NCBI RefSeq assembly: GCF_016545825.1
Contig: NC_052612.1
Location: 51,443,738-51,507,737 of the forward strand
Length of the DNA: 64,000 nt
Source of the DNA: Eucalyptus grandis
Lineage: Eukaryota; Streptophyta; Magnoliopsida; Myrtales; Myrtaceae
Direction of reading: 5' to 3'
Shown: positions 24,480 through 34,798 of the stretch, one piece after another
How positions within the stretch are numbered: position 1 is the stretch's first letter
How the letters are laid out: each line of letters begins with the position of its first letter
Position numbers and translations under genes: made by a program
The notes under the pieces: generated by a model
Told to the model about the DNA's origin: nothing
Database searches by the model: none
Seen by the model: only the letters and a program-made list of their open reading frames with translations

Positions 24480-25030
24480 TAAAAGACGTTGTTCAGCAAA
24501 TGCAATCTCGTCTTCACATGACAATTAACTTCCGAGTTACTTAGATTATGCTAGTTTTTGTTTGGATTCAGCACGATTATCTTATTTATCATATGAATTT
24601 GTTAGGCTGAGGCAATAATCTTGCCGTGATTACACCACAGTTTGATTTCTTTCTTTCTTTTTTCTTGAACTGTAACTTTGCTATTTTCTAGTGTTACAAA
24701 ATGTAATAATTTGCATGATTCAACACATATAATAGAGCGGCAGCACCCTGGAATGACGTGAGGGGCCTCTAGAAAGGTAAATTGCAACTAGGTTCTCGTC
24801 AAATGTTTTACAAAAATCACTACGCCTCTCCCAACAAATGCGGATATAAACGTGATCGCTTGGGTCATTGCCGATTTCGTTGTTATGTTTTTCCGTCTTC
24901 TCTCTTGAATTTTCTTACATTGGGTATACGGGTGAAGGGGCACCAAGAAAGGAGTGGTGGCGGTACAGTTCCGTGAATCTGTGTAAGAAGCAGACCTTTT
25001 GTGGCCCAAAGTCGCCACCACTGGGGTCAG
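24480..25030. other. Unit-A-specific block (insertion in A or deletion in B)
   Basis: Unit B runs continuously from GATTCGGTCGG (about 34179) into GGATTTTCTGTCCC. In unit A about 550 bp separate the same two sides (GATTCGGTCGG near 24471 and AGATTTTCATTCACATC near 25031). I found no convincing target-site duplication or terminal repeats, so the direction of the change is unknown. Confidence 0.55.
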
Positions 25031-25589
25031 AGATTTTCATTCACATCTTGTGATCAACTTAGGCATCAAAATTTCAATGGTAGGCGGAACCGTGGACCCT
25101 TATGATAATGCTCGGGAGGCCGTCGACGTCGGTCGCTCATTCCCGCTTTTTTCTCTTTCTCTTGTGTGGATATAGAGTTTGTGCCGTTAAGCTCAATCAT
25201 TTTCATCGAGAGAATTTAGTTTTTTCTACTGATGGACGCGTTCAGATTATTTCCATTCTCCTTCAACGGTTTTAAATTTTTCGGGAACATTTCGTAGGTT
25301 TACTATGAATATTCTGCCATATGACACAAGGCATCAACGCTAATGATTACTCGTGTCTCGTGGATGTTTGAGCTCCCATTTTAAGTTCCAGAAGAAGATA
25401 GTTCCGTCACGAAAGCAAATGGCTTGGGGGTAGACTCTGATTCGGAGAAAAGCACACCATGGAGAACAAGATTTGAAAAGTAGCGGTTGGAACTCTGCCC
25501 ATTTGCTATTGAGCTATCAGAACTTCAATCCCACAGCCCAATTTAACTCCGAATTTGCAACCCCCCCCCAAAAAAAGGAGAGTAGCCAT

Positions 25590-26465
25590 TAAACCCGTGA
25601 TCCAGTAATCAATTAGGGTGCACGAACTATTCTCTTCGTGAATTAGTCGAGTGTTTCAAGAGTCTCAAGTTCTCAGACTATATTAACAAGTGAAAAACTA
25701 CCTAAAGTAGAGCTTAATCTGTGCATATTCTAACTGCAAAGTGTGTTGTGCTCTGAGGTGTGCACAGGACATGACGGAGTGGCCTGCGCTACAAACCGTT
25801 GCCCCTCCTCTGGCAGAAGAAGGGATGCGGCTGCGGGGAGGTATCAAAGCCTCACCTTCGGCACCAATCTCACCGATTTCATCGTCACCGGTATATGCCG
25901 CTCACTTGGTTTCTCTTTAACTTCTTCGTTTTCGTGCTCCGGTTTGCTTTGTACAATCCCCCCAATTCGCTCATCAGTCTCTTTGTGCCAGGGGAGAACG
26001 GGACTATCGAAGGTCAAGGCGCCTTCTGGTGGCAGAGGTTCCACGGCGGCAAGCTGAAGTACACCCGCCCCTACCTGATCGAGTTCATGTTTTCCAATAC
26101 CATTCAGACCTCGAACTTGACCCTCCTCAATTCGACATCCTGGAAAGTTCACTCTGTCTGCAGCAGGTACAATCTTACCAGCTTTCTGCATTCATCGCAA
26201 TTCTGGTCTACATATTTATTTCTCGAGCCATTACGGTTTAGCAACCTCCTAAACATTTTTATCTAATCTTCCTAATCCAGCCAGTCGAGCCAAGTCACTA
26301 ATTAAATCTGGATGAACGAAAGTAACTGATGAACCAATGAATGGTTATTGGTAACACTCTTGTGCAAGGCATCACCATTCTTGCCCCGGTCAAGTCCCCG
26401 AACACCGATGGGATTAATCCAGGTTCGTCCATTCTTTTTCCTGGGCCACCGGCAACAAATCCGTT
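25590..26465 (+). pseudogene. GH28 polygalacturonase-like gene fragment (intron 1 end to intron 4 start)
   Basis: This is a near copy of 57390-58250 of the polygalacturonase-like gene further right. It contains the last ~180 bp of intron 1, exon 2, intron 2, exon 3 (a GENGTIEGQGAFWW-like stretch), intron 3, exon 4 (up to SPNTDGINP) and a little of intron 4. Exon 1 and the catalytic exon 5 are absent. Exon 2 carries small insertions (net +2) that break the frame, and the intron 3 acceptor (GTTATTGCAG in the parent) is GTTATTGGTA here. Because introns are retained this is a DNA-level duplicate, not a processed copy. It lies exactly between the two FRO duplication units. Confidence 0.9.
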
Positions 26466-26699
26466 CTCCAACAAAAGGGAAACCGAGGCACATATTTGTA
26501 TTGAGATTTAGTAGAAACACACCAACTAATCTGCTTTTTCTAACCTACTTCCCTCTTTGCTGGCCCTGAAAAGGGGAAAGCCACGTCATCACAACACGCA
26601 ACGTATATACGAAGCGAGGCGCATTCCGCAAGTTTGCATTGCCGGCAAATCGCAATACATTCAATCAGCTTCTTCCATGGGGAGACGGCTTGACTTGGA

Positions 26700-29600
26700 T
26701 CACCAGCTAAAACTGATGGACTCGAAGTGCAGGTTTTTAGCCAGCCCAGATGAACAGATGGCCGCGACCTCGTGCCTCATCTTCTTTGGACCACAAACCA
26801 GGACTCCAACACTTGACTCCTTGCACTCAAATAACATTTCTGCAAAAATGTCACAGATGGTTCTCAAAAGTCAGTGCCGATATGCGAGGCCAAAGCGTTT
26901 GTCGAAGACAGCAGACTAGGAGGGAGTTTTTGTGGGTGGTAGTCCCGTATACTATTGGATAAGAGCTAGAGAGTCAACAGAAAAGAGAATCCTAGCCAAA
27001 TGGGTATGTGAATAGATGACCATTAACTTGAAGCGACTTGGAACTGCTCATATTTTTATATGAGGTCTGATCCAATACTTACTCTTTAGATCAGGCCTTT
27101 CGCCAAAGTGCAGATTAGTGGCTTGGACAAGGGACTGATGTGGGAGGCTCTCCAATTCCCTTTCGGCGTTGTAGAGCCCCGAATCAGGCGAATGCACCCC
27201 AGCTGACCCGTTCAAGTGCTTGATCTGCTTCGCTTCCTTGGCATTTGTCCTCTTGTTCCAAACAAAAGCTGTGCTAGCCACAATGACGATGCATACGCAC
27301 ATGACCAATATGTTCAGGACCGCCCTGACAGTGATAGGGAACTCGTTTTGTTTGGGATCTATTGGGTAAATATAGTAGCGGGTAATGATCCCTATCAATA
27401 TGAGGAACATGACAAAAGAGACCGAAATGATGGCACCGAGCCACAGCCAACCGCTGGGGCCTAAAATCGCGTACAACGGTTCGTCGAGCAAACTGGGTTT
27501 GAACCAAACAGCTTGAGCTCGGGCTTGTTTGGGGGATTGGGTGGTGGCTTCTTTTTCTCGAGTCACGTAGGCCTCAATCTGAAGCTGAAGGTTGGATAAG
27601 TCGGATGGGGTGCCTGAGATGGGCAGGACGAGGTCAAGCATGGTAAGCTCGGAGGAGTTCTTGAAGGCACAAATGAGGGTCAATTTAGGAGTCATTGACT
27701 TGAATGCGGTGCTCATGAAGATGAATTCTCTGATGATGGAGATGAATGGAGTGACCCCGCTGCCCCCACTCACCATTACCAGCTTCTCATACCTGAAGTA
27801 GAGAAATTTAATTAGAAATTATTAGACAGATTCATTCTATTGCTGACGCCAACACATCAGATAGTCCTAAATTTGGAAAAGAAATGGTGAACACAAGGAG
27901 ACCTTTACACAAAGAAACTGATTACATGGTATGTTCTAACTTAGAAATGGACCGAAACAAATGATATATCGAGACCCATCCAACGTAACGAGCAAATCAT
28001 ATTACCTGAGGAATTGAGTCGGGGTGGGTCCATAAGGTCCTTCGACGGAGATCTCGAGGCGATCGGGAGGAGAAGGAGAAGAAAGGATTTGGTAGAGCTT
28101 CTTAGACCAAGCCCCTTCGTTCTTGATGATGATGCTAAGCTTATCCTTTTCCAAGTTGCTGTTCGAGGAAATGGTGAACGGATGCCATTGCAGCTTGGAC
28201 AGGCTCGGCACGTTTATGAACATGATGCTCGCCGGCGTATACTCTAGACCTGCTCAAACTCACAAAATACGGAACAAGAATGAGGGAAACAGGGAACCCG
28301 AATCCGAAAAGCCAAGTACTTGAACGACACAATACAATGTCATTGTTTCTTCACCTGGGGTCTTGGAGAAGTTGAGCTCGACGGTGTCGCAGGGCAGGAC
28401 GCGAGCGGAGACGAGGCGGGCACAGCCGCGGGACTGCAGGAGGCGGAGGAAGCGGTCGACCAGGAAGAGGTAGAAGCCCGGGAGCATGATGCAGGAGTAA
28501 TAGAAGCTGACGTGGAAGACGAAGAAGAGCATGAAGAGGATGTAGAGATAGTGGGTGTAGAAGAAGAGCTCGAACATCTTCCGCCTCACGCGGGGGAAGG
28601 TGGTCGCCCACAACCCCAGCCCGGCGAGCAGCGATATCTCCCCCGCCACGTTCGATATTTCCGTCTTCTGCCACTTCACCATCTGCACACATACGCCCGC
28701 CTATCTTTACACTTCCAATCATACAGTACGTTGCGTAAGTTTTTTTTTTTTTTTTTTAACAAAGTACGTAGCGTAAGTTAGCAAGTTGAAATTATATCAT
28801 TTCATCCTGCCGGTTTTTAGTGGAGTCTGAAATTATTTTTAGAGTTTCTTGCTGTAAGAAAAACACTAACTTCAGCTTTTTAATAAGAGATAATATCACA
28901 AAAAAACTCTAAATTGATATATTTATAATAAATTTATTTCAAATTAAATTTCTAATCACAAAAACTCCAAACTAATATCTCTTTTATAAGTTTACCCAAA
29001 ATGATCATAAAAAGCTCAATTAATAAATTTACCCTAAATTATTTTTTTGATAATTAAAAATTCTAAACTAATATCACAAAAACTACAAAATTAGTATAAT
29101 TATGATAAATGGAGAGTAAAATTACAAAATGATATATCTATTAATTGTCATTTGTCATTCAACTCAATAATTTGATAATAAAATTTAATAAAAATTAATA
29201 GAAGATAAATTTATCATATTATACTAATTTGAGATAAATTTAGAGATTAGGATTTTTCATGATATTAATTATTTTAATAAAACTCATGAGAAGTTTCCAA
29301 TGGGGAAAAGAACAGAAGAAATTCTTAAAAAAAGAGACCATGTGAGCCTGTGCCAAAGGGGTCGGTCAGGTGGGCCCGGCCATAATTATAGTGGGGCCCA
29401 AAAGGTTGATTTCCATGGGTGAAATTTCTTCGGTACGACGCGCGCCCCCGCCCCCGCTTTTTCTGAGCACCGGTCAAACTCGCCCGACGATCCTGACCGT
29501 CCAACACGGTGGTGCGCCCGACCTGGTGTCGTACGATCCAAAGCACCGCTCTCGGTGCCACCCCAGCAGTGACGTCGATAAAGTAATGAACAAAAAATAA

Positions 29601-31189
29601 AATATATATGCGAAAGAACGAACAAAAGTTTCCGAAACGACGGTACTGACGTCGACACAGACAACTTCCGCGTAAATGCAAGCCACATGCTCAGCGAAAT
29701 CTCAGCATTTACGTGGAGCTATCGTTGTTTGTTCAAAAGGGGTTGATTTCTTTTACCCTGAAAATCGTACCTTAACTCTTGATTTCACGTGGGTTTAGGC
29801 TCAAAACCATGTTTCGATATCGTACTTAAATAAATCGACTTAAATAAGGAATGTTCTAATTTTTACCTCGGAGATTCTATGAGTGAGAGCCCAGTAGAGG
29901 ATGTAAACGAGGCCGTGCGTGGTAAAAAGGACCATGACGATGTGGCCGAGCCATATATGGTACTTGATGCTGGCTTCCGAGGTGAGGCCAAAGAGCGGCA
30001 GCACCGACGATACTCGGGTCACCGGGAAGAACAGGAAGGCGAGCGCTATGTTCCCCACGCTCCCCAGCCACAAGCCCGACCTCTCCAGTTTCGCTTCCCA
30101 CCTGCCATCATGCTTGGAAATTTTATGCTCGTGTTCTTATGATTATGGTTTTCTCGAATATTATGCTCCAATAGATTGCTTGAAATAAAAAAATATTGGC
30201 TGACAACTTTTTGGGTTTTAGACAAGTAAAGCCATGAAGATTCTCTCGAGTAATAAAAGGTAAGATTAAGAAAAACCTTCCTAAGTAATAAAAGGTAAGA
30301 GGAACGCATGATTTCAAGCCTGTTTCTTTTGTTTCCATTGAAAATTAAAACAGGAGAACGAAACCCTTTTGCCTCGGAAGAATTTTTAGGTTAGTGTGAA
30401 AAGCCACTTTGGCGCGTGAGAAAAAGGTTCCTTACATTTTATCCCCATCCATCGGTCCCGTTCGCTCGATGTCGAGGAAGCTGATGCGAAGGTCCGTCGC
30501 GAAGGACCAGACCAGGAGCGCTATGAACATCACGAAGAAGGCCAGTTCGGTCCACGAAACGATCCCCAGCGGCCCGCTCACCAGTACCGGTCTCTTCCAC
30601 ATTGCCAGTCCTTTCTTCCTTTCCACGCCATTCCTGTTTTGCCATCATTAAGGTTAATTCAAGCATAGCTCAACAAGCCGATAAACCGACAGACGAATCA
30701 AACAGCCGTGGAATAGATCAATACTTTCCCACTCGAGGCTCGATCGATTTGTTTCCAAGATGGAGGTACACACAGCCCAAGCAAGCGATGAACAGGACCG
30801 GGAATGTGAACATCAGCATCGTGTAACCTGTTTTTTTTTTTTATTTTATTATTTGCACCATAACACACGAAAGAACTCGTGATTTAGTGGAAATTAAAGG
30901 CAACAAGGACAGGAAAAAGGGTGAAAAAGGAAGAAGGTAGGGGAAGTGCGGAGCCAGATTCAATGCCTTGATAGCCGAAGAAGGTGGAGGTGCTAGATTT
31001 GGCCCAGATGCTGGGAAACCAGTGCTCGCGGTACGTGTTGGTGGGCAACATGATCCACATCAGAACAGTCCCGAGAAACACCACCATGGACAAGACCCAT
31101 ATCGCCTCTCTGACGATTCTCTTAGCTCCACCAGACGAAGGAGGAGATGATGAAGGTGGTGATGATCTTGTCATGGTGCCAGAGTCCAT
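26700..31189 (-). CDS. FRO: Ferric reduction oxidase (FRO2-type ferric-chelate reductase), copy 2
   Basis: Tandem paralogue of the gene at 17604-22155, with the same eight exons: 31189-30967, 30827-30725, 30633-30436, 30101-29867, 28682-28355, 28249-28006, 27792-27083, 26839-26700. They total 2181 nt (726 aa). Seven exons are identical in length to copy 1. Exon 7 is 6 bp longer, adding two residues (QARAQAVW versus QARAVW) in the loop after the first NADPH-binding block. The haem histidines, HPFT, GGSGVTPF and CGPKKMR motifs are all kept and no stop or frameshift is seen, so both copies look functional. Intron 1 again uses a GC donor (CAAG/GCATT). Substitutions between copies are spread through the N-terminal exon and transmembrane region. 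Subfunctionalisation, for example tissue or iron status, is possible but not shown by the sequence. Confidence 0.95.
28865..29275. repeat. AT-rich foldback-like insert in intron 4 of FRO copy 2
   Basis: The sequence is dominated by AATATCACAAAAACTC and TTATAATAAATTTA motifs that recur in direct and inverted orientation (left AATATCAC...AATAAATTTAT, right ATAAATTTATC...GATATTAATT). It has no counterpart in copy 1 intron 4. It is likely a decayed short inverted-repeat element; its edges are uncertain. Confidence 0.45.
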
Positions 31190-31220
31190 CTTTCGCTCTC
31201 AATCTCTCGGTGACGTGTGT

Positions 31221-31223
<3 letters not shown>

Positions 31224-31259
<36 letters not shown>
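31224..31259. repeat. (GA)n microsatellite in the 5' leader of FRO copy 2
   Basis: A GA run of about 36 bp lies at the position equivalent to the ~69-bp run upstream of FRO copy 1. Confidence 0.95.
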
Positions 31260-31263
<4 letters not shown>

Positions 31264-31327
31264 AGTGACCGAAGGAGGAGCGTATGAGGAATGTGCGGAG
31301 TGGAGTGAAACCGAATCTGTACTTCTC

Positions 31328-31335
31328 TATATATA
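31328..31335 (-). promoter_or_regulatory. Probable TATA box of FRO copy 2
   Basis: TATATATA lies about 140 bp upstream of the start codon, in the same CTTCTC/TACTA context as in copy 1. Confidence 0.65.
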
Positions 31336-32727
31336 CTATGCATAGGAAGGTAATCGACGTACCATTTGTATGTGAATTTACGTGTCAGCCTTTGAATTTA
31401 GTAAAAGTTTCAAATGTTCCAGCTTTCAAGAAGTTCATGTACAAGTGTTGCAAAATTTTGATTAGGTCAAAAGAACAAAAGTAAAAGTTAATTCAATGAG
31501 ACCGATTAATTTTTATTATTTGCGACTTTTTTTAACAACTTGTAGACATAACTAATGTTAAAAAGAAAAACATAAATTTCCATCATTATACTTTGTTATA
31601 CTTTCAATTTAACTTCCGTCACTTCCACGAGCATTATGTGCGTAACTCTAGGAAGCTCGTCGTTTCATCTTCAAAACGCTTTTGGAAATTCCTTCACATC
31701 TCCCCCACCGGAGCTAATGTTATATCGGGGCAAAAATCGTTTGACCTCTCTCTCTCCGACTGAGCGATCTTGCTTCCCACCATTTTGTGCCGGCAACCCC
31801 CTCGGTACGTCGAATTGATTTTCCTTTATGGGTAAGCTCCAAATTTGCTGGGGGGGAAGAGATAATTAGATGAATTTGGGAATGTTGCAACTTGTCATCT
31901 TTGAGGAGTCAACTTCGCTGATGACTTGGGCCAGAGGAAGGATCATGCGACCACCTATAAGCAGTCCCGTGCCACTTGGAATATATTTTCGATTACGTGC
32001 TCGAGAAATGCAACTTGCTTTCACATGCGGCTTACGATAAATCCTTGTTCGTACGGTGCATCCGCCATGGACATTGGCTTTTTCCGCCGCCATCGAGGAT
32101 TTTGGGGGAAGATAAATAGTGCGTTTGACTCTTATTAGATTTAAATTTGGATTATACGTGCGCATATACGATTCTTTGTCACGTTGCTGTAGAGTGTCAT
32201 CCGGCAAATAAGCATAAGATTTGAGGGATAATGCATGTGCGGCTCATGTTCGGGCGAGAGATGTATGTGGATGCGGGAGTGCTCGATGTGCGGCAACACG
32301 TGCCCGCAGCTGACGTCTATGCGAGTGGACCCTGACGTTTTTCCCGCTCATCTAATTCGATGCCACACCGCTTGTTCATCTCATAATTTCTTCAAACTCT
32401 TTAATAAATCTTAGGCCCGATACAAATTTTAGTTGCAAATCTAATTTCGTAGTAAACTTTTCCTTTTTGCCCCACAAAATATTTTCGAATTTAAGTTTAA
32501 TATTAGTTCTACCATAAACTTTTTTTTTCCCATTAAAAAACCAATGACCATCTTTTAAAAAATTCTCTTGAGAAAGCTCTTAGGTGCAAGCTATTCAAGC
32601 ACTCCAAGCATGACTTTTTGACTGCGAGAGATGGAAGACTCTCAAGCACGAGTGATTGAAGACCAAGTACAAAACTGAAGATCGTCAAGCAAGATGGAAG
32701 GAAGACTCTCTTAAGAATGAGGCAATT
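31336..32727. other. Upstream region of FRO copy 2 (no gene)
   Basis: Parallels 22315-23815 of unit A. A small block at about 31600-31830 is more divergent. No coding or RNA gene was recognised. Confidence 0.5.
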
Positions 32728-32736
32728 GAAGAAAGC

Positions 32737-33690
32737 GAGAAAAGTGTCAACAAAGTCCTAGAATTTTTGTATTTGTGTCAATTTAGTCATAAATCTCTTA
32801 TTAGTACAAATATATTCCTAACATTTTCACTTTGTGCCAATTCAGTCATTTCCATCTAAATTTGATTGAATTTTACTAACTGGATGTCGGTTGACTGACA
32901 TAGTATGATTATGTTAACATCGACAATTTTTAATAATATTTTAATATTTTTTGAATATTTTCAATTTTTTTTATTTTCCTTTTATTTTATTTTTATTTTT
33001 ATTTTTTCTTCTCCTCTCCCTTCCTCTATCTAGTCGCCGAACCTCAGCAACTGGCCAAAGGCAATGCTTGACGAGGCTTGAGCCATTGCTAGAGGCCACG
33101 AGGGCTACTTGCGCTATGTGGCAAGGCTCGCCCTTGTCGGATCTGGCAAGAGTCAAGCCTCATCGGCCATGGGCGAGGCTAGATCTCGCTAGATTTGGTG
33201 AGGTCGAGCTTTGCCTAGCCTCTAGCGAGGCTACCTAGGCCGTGATTGCGGCCTCACGCTAGGTTGGGAGGCTCATCCTTGCTGGCCATAGGTGAGGCCT
33301 GATCTTGCTTCCGATGAGGTTGAGCCTTGCCAGTGGCTAAGGAGGCCCACCAGAGGCCGGTGAGGTCAACCTTGACCTCACCGACCATCGCCTTTGGTTG
33401 GTCGCCAAGGTCCGACAACAAGCTAGAGGAAGGAAGAGGAGAAGGAAAAATGAAAAAGGATAATAAAAATAAAAAATTCAAAAAATATAAAAATATTATT
33501 AAAAATTGTCAACGTTAAGACAAGCATGTCAATCGATCGGGCACCCAATAGCAAAATCCTAGCAAAATTAGCCGGAATGATTAAATTGGCATCAAATCAA
33601 AATGTGTATGACTAAATTGGCACTAATAAAATGTTTAGAACTAAATTGGCAAAAATACAAAAAATTTAAGACTTTTTTGATATTTTTCTT
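32737..33690. mobile_element. Non-autonomous TIR element with GC-rich core, with paralogous empty site
   Basis: The element is bounded by identical direct repeats GAAGAAAGC at 32728-32736 and 33691-33699 (extended match TTGAAGAAAGC), a 9-bp target-site duplication. Unit A at about 23812-23825 has a single uninterrupted AAAGAAAGC followed by the same flank (TAACCCTGATTA), that is, an empty site. The ends (GAGAAAAGTGTCAACAAAGTCCTAG and, inverted, AAGAAAAATATCAAAAAAGTC) continue as imperfect inverted repeats of 150 bp or more. The interior (33030-33420) is GC-rich with reiterated GCGAGGCT/GAGGCTTGAGCC motifs. No transposase is present. It is most like a Mutator-type MITE. Confidence 0.85.
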
Positions 33691-33699
33691 GAAGAAAGC

Positions 33700-34480
33700 C
33701 AACCCTAATTAGTATATATTTCCCCCAAATTTCAGTTCAAAAAGGACGTGATTTGGATTGATGTGGAAACTTTTTTTCTTTTTGCTTTTTTTTTTATTTT
33801 TTTTTGGATATAAAACGGAGGGTGATATAAGACTCAGGTAAAAGTTAGTGATTCATTGGGGAAAATTACTAGACCTAAAATTAATGGATTTTTTATGAGA
33901 TGAAATAGAATTAACACTTGGGGTATTTTTGGGGGTTGGGGGTTGTATTAGGCCGCTAATCTTAGGACAGGACGGGTCGGGTCAATCCCACGTGAGCAAT
34001 GAGGTCACGCTTAAGAGATTTTGAGGAGTAAGTATGATGATTGGGGGGCAATTAAACAACATATTAAAGCTGCATATGTTGATTGGGAATATGTGGTGTG
34101 AACTTGGTGAACATGTTCGAACTGACAATACAAGTCACATTTTGGAAGTTTGTGGTTTTGAGGACCATACAAAGTTCGGATTCGGTCGGGTCCCACGGGG
34201 TGAAGGATTTTCTGTCCCATCTGGTGATAAACTCAGGCACCAAAATTCCAATGGTAGGCGGGAACCTTGGACTCTTATGATAATGCTCGGGAGGCCGTCG
34301 ACGTTGATCGCTGATTCCCACTTTTAATATTTCTTGGCGGACATAGAGTTTGTGCCGTTGAGATCAATCATTATCATCAGAAGAATTTAACATTTCTGAC
34401 TAATGGACGGGTTCAGATCAAAAATAATATTCCATTCTCCTTGGAAAGCTTTGAATTTTCCGGTATCATTTTGTAGGTTT
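33700..34480. other. Duplicated non-coding DNA, distal part of unit B
   Basis: Matches 23830-24480 and 25031-25330 of unit A. It contains weak open frames only, with no family recognised. Confidence 0.5.
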
Positions 34481-34798
34481 GCTATGAATATTCTACCCGA
34501 TGACACAAACCTATGAAAGCTAATGATTACTCGTGTCTTGTGAACGTTTGAGCTCCCATTTTAACCTCCAGAAGAAGATGGTCCGTCACGGAAGCAAATG
34601 GATTGGGATAGACTGATTTGGAGAAAAGGACACCGTGCGGAACCCGATTTGAAAAAGTAGCGGTTGCAATCTGATTTGGAGAAAAGCACACCATACGGAA
34701 CAATATTTGAAAAGTAGCGGTTGGAATAGTCTAGAACTTCAATCCCCCAGCCCAATTCAACTCTGAATTTCAAACCTCCGCCCCCCGGGGGAAACCCA

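Larger units (their letters stand above)
17361..25578. repeat. Segmental tandem duplication, unit A (carries FRO copy 1)
   Basis: Sequence from GAAACCGACGCACATATTTG through the FRO gene, its promoter and far upstream DNA to a C/A-tract near 25560-25578 matches 26479-34798 in the same order and orientation. Shared non-coding landmarks include GTTGCAACTTGTC...GAGGAGTCAACTTCG (about 22917 and 31886) and GAGATTTTGAGGAG (24299 and 34015). Similarity therefore covers genes, introns and intergenic DNA, as expected of a DNA-level duplication. Unit A has an extra block at about 24480-25030 that unit B lacks, and lacks the TIR element present in unit B. Confidence 0.9.
26479..34798. repeat. Segmental tandem duplication, unit B (carries FRO copy 2)
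   Basis: This is the partner of 17361-25578, starting at GAAACCGAGGCACATATTTG directly after the polygalacturonase fragment and ending at a G/C then A-tract at about 34785-34818. Relative to unit A it carries an extra TIR element (32737-33690) and a different AT-rich insert in FRO intron 4. Confidence 0.9.
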
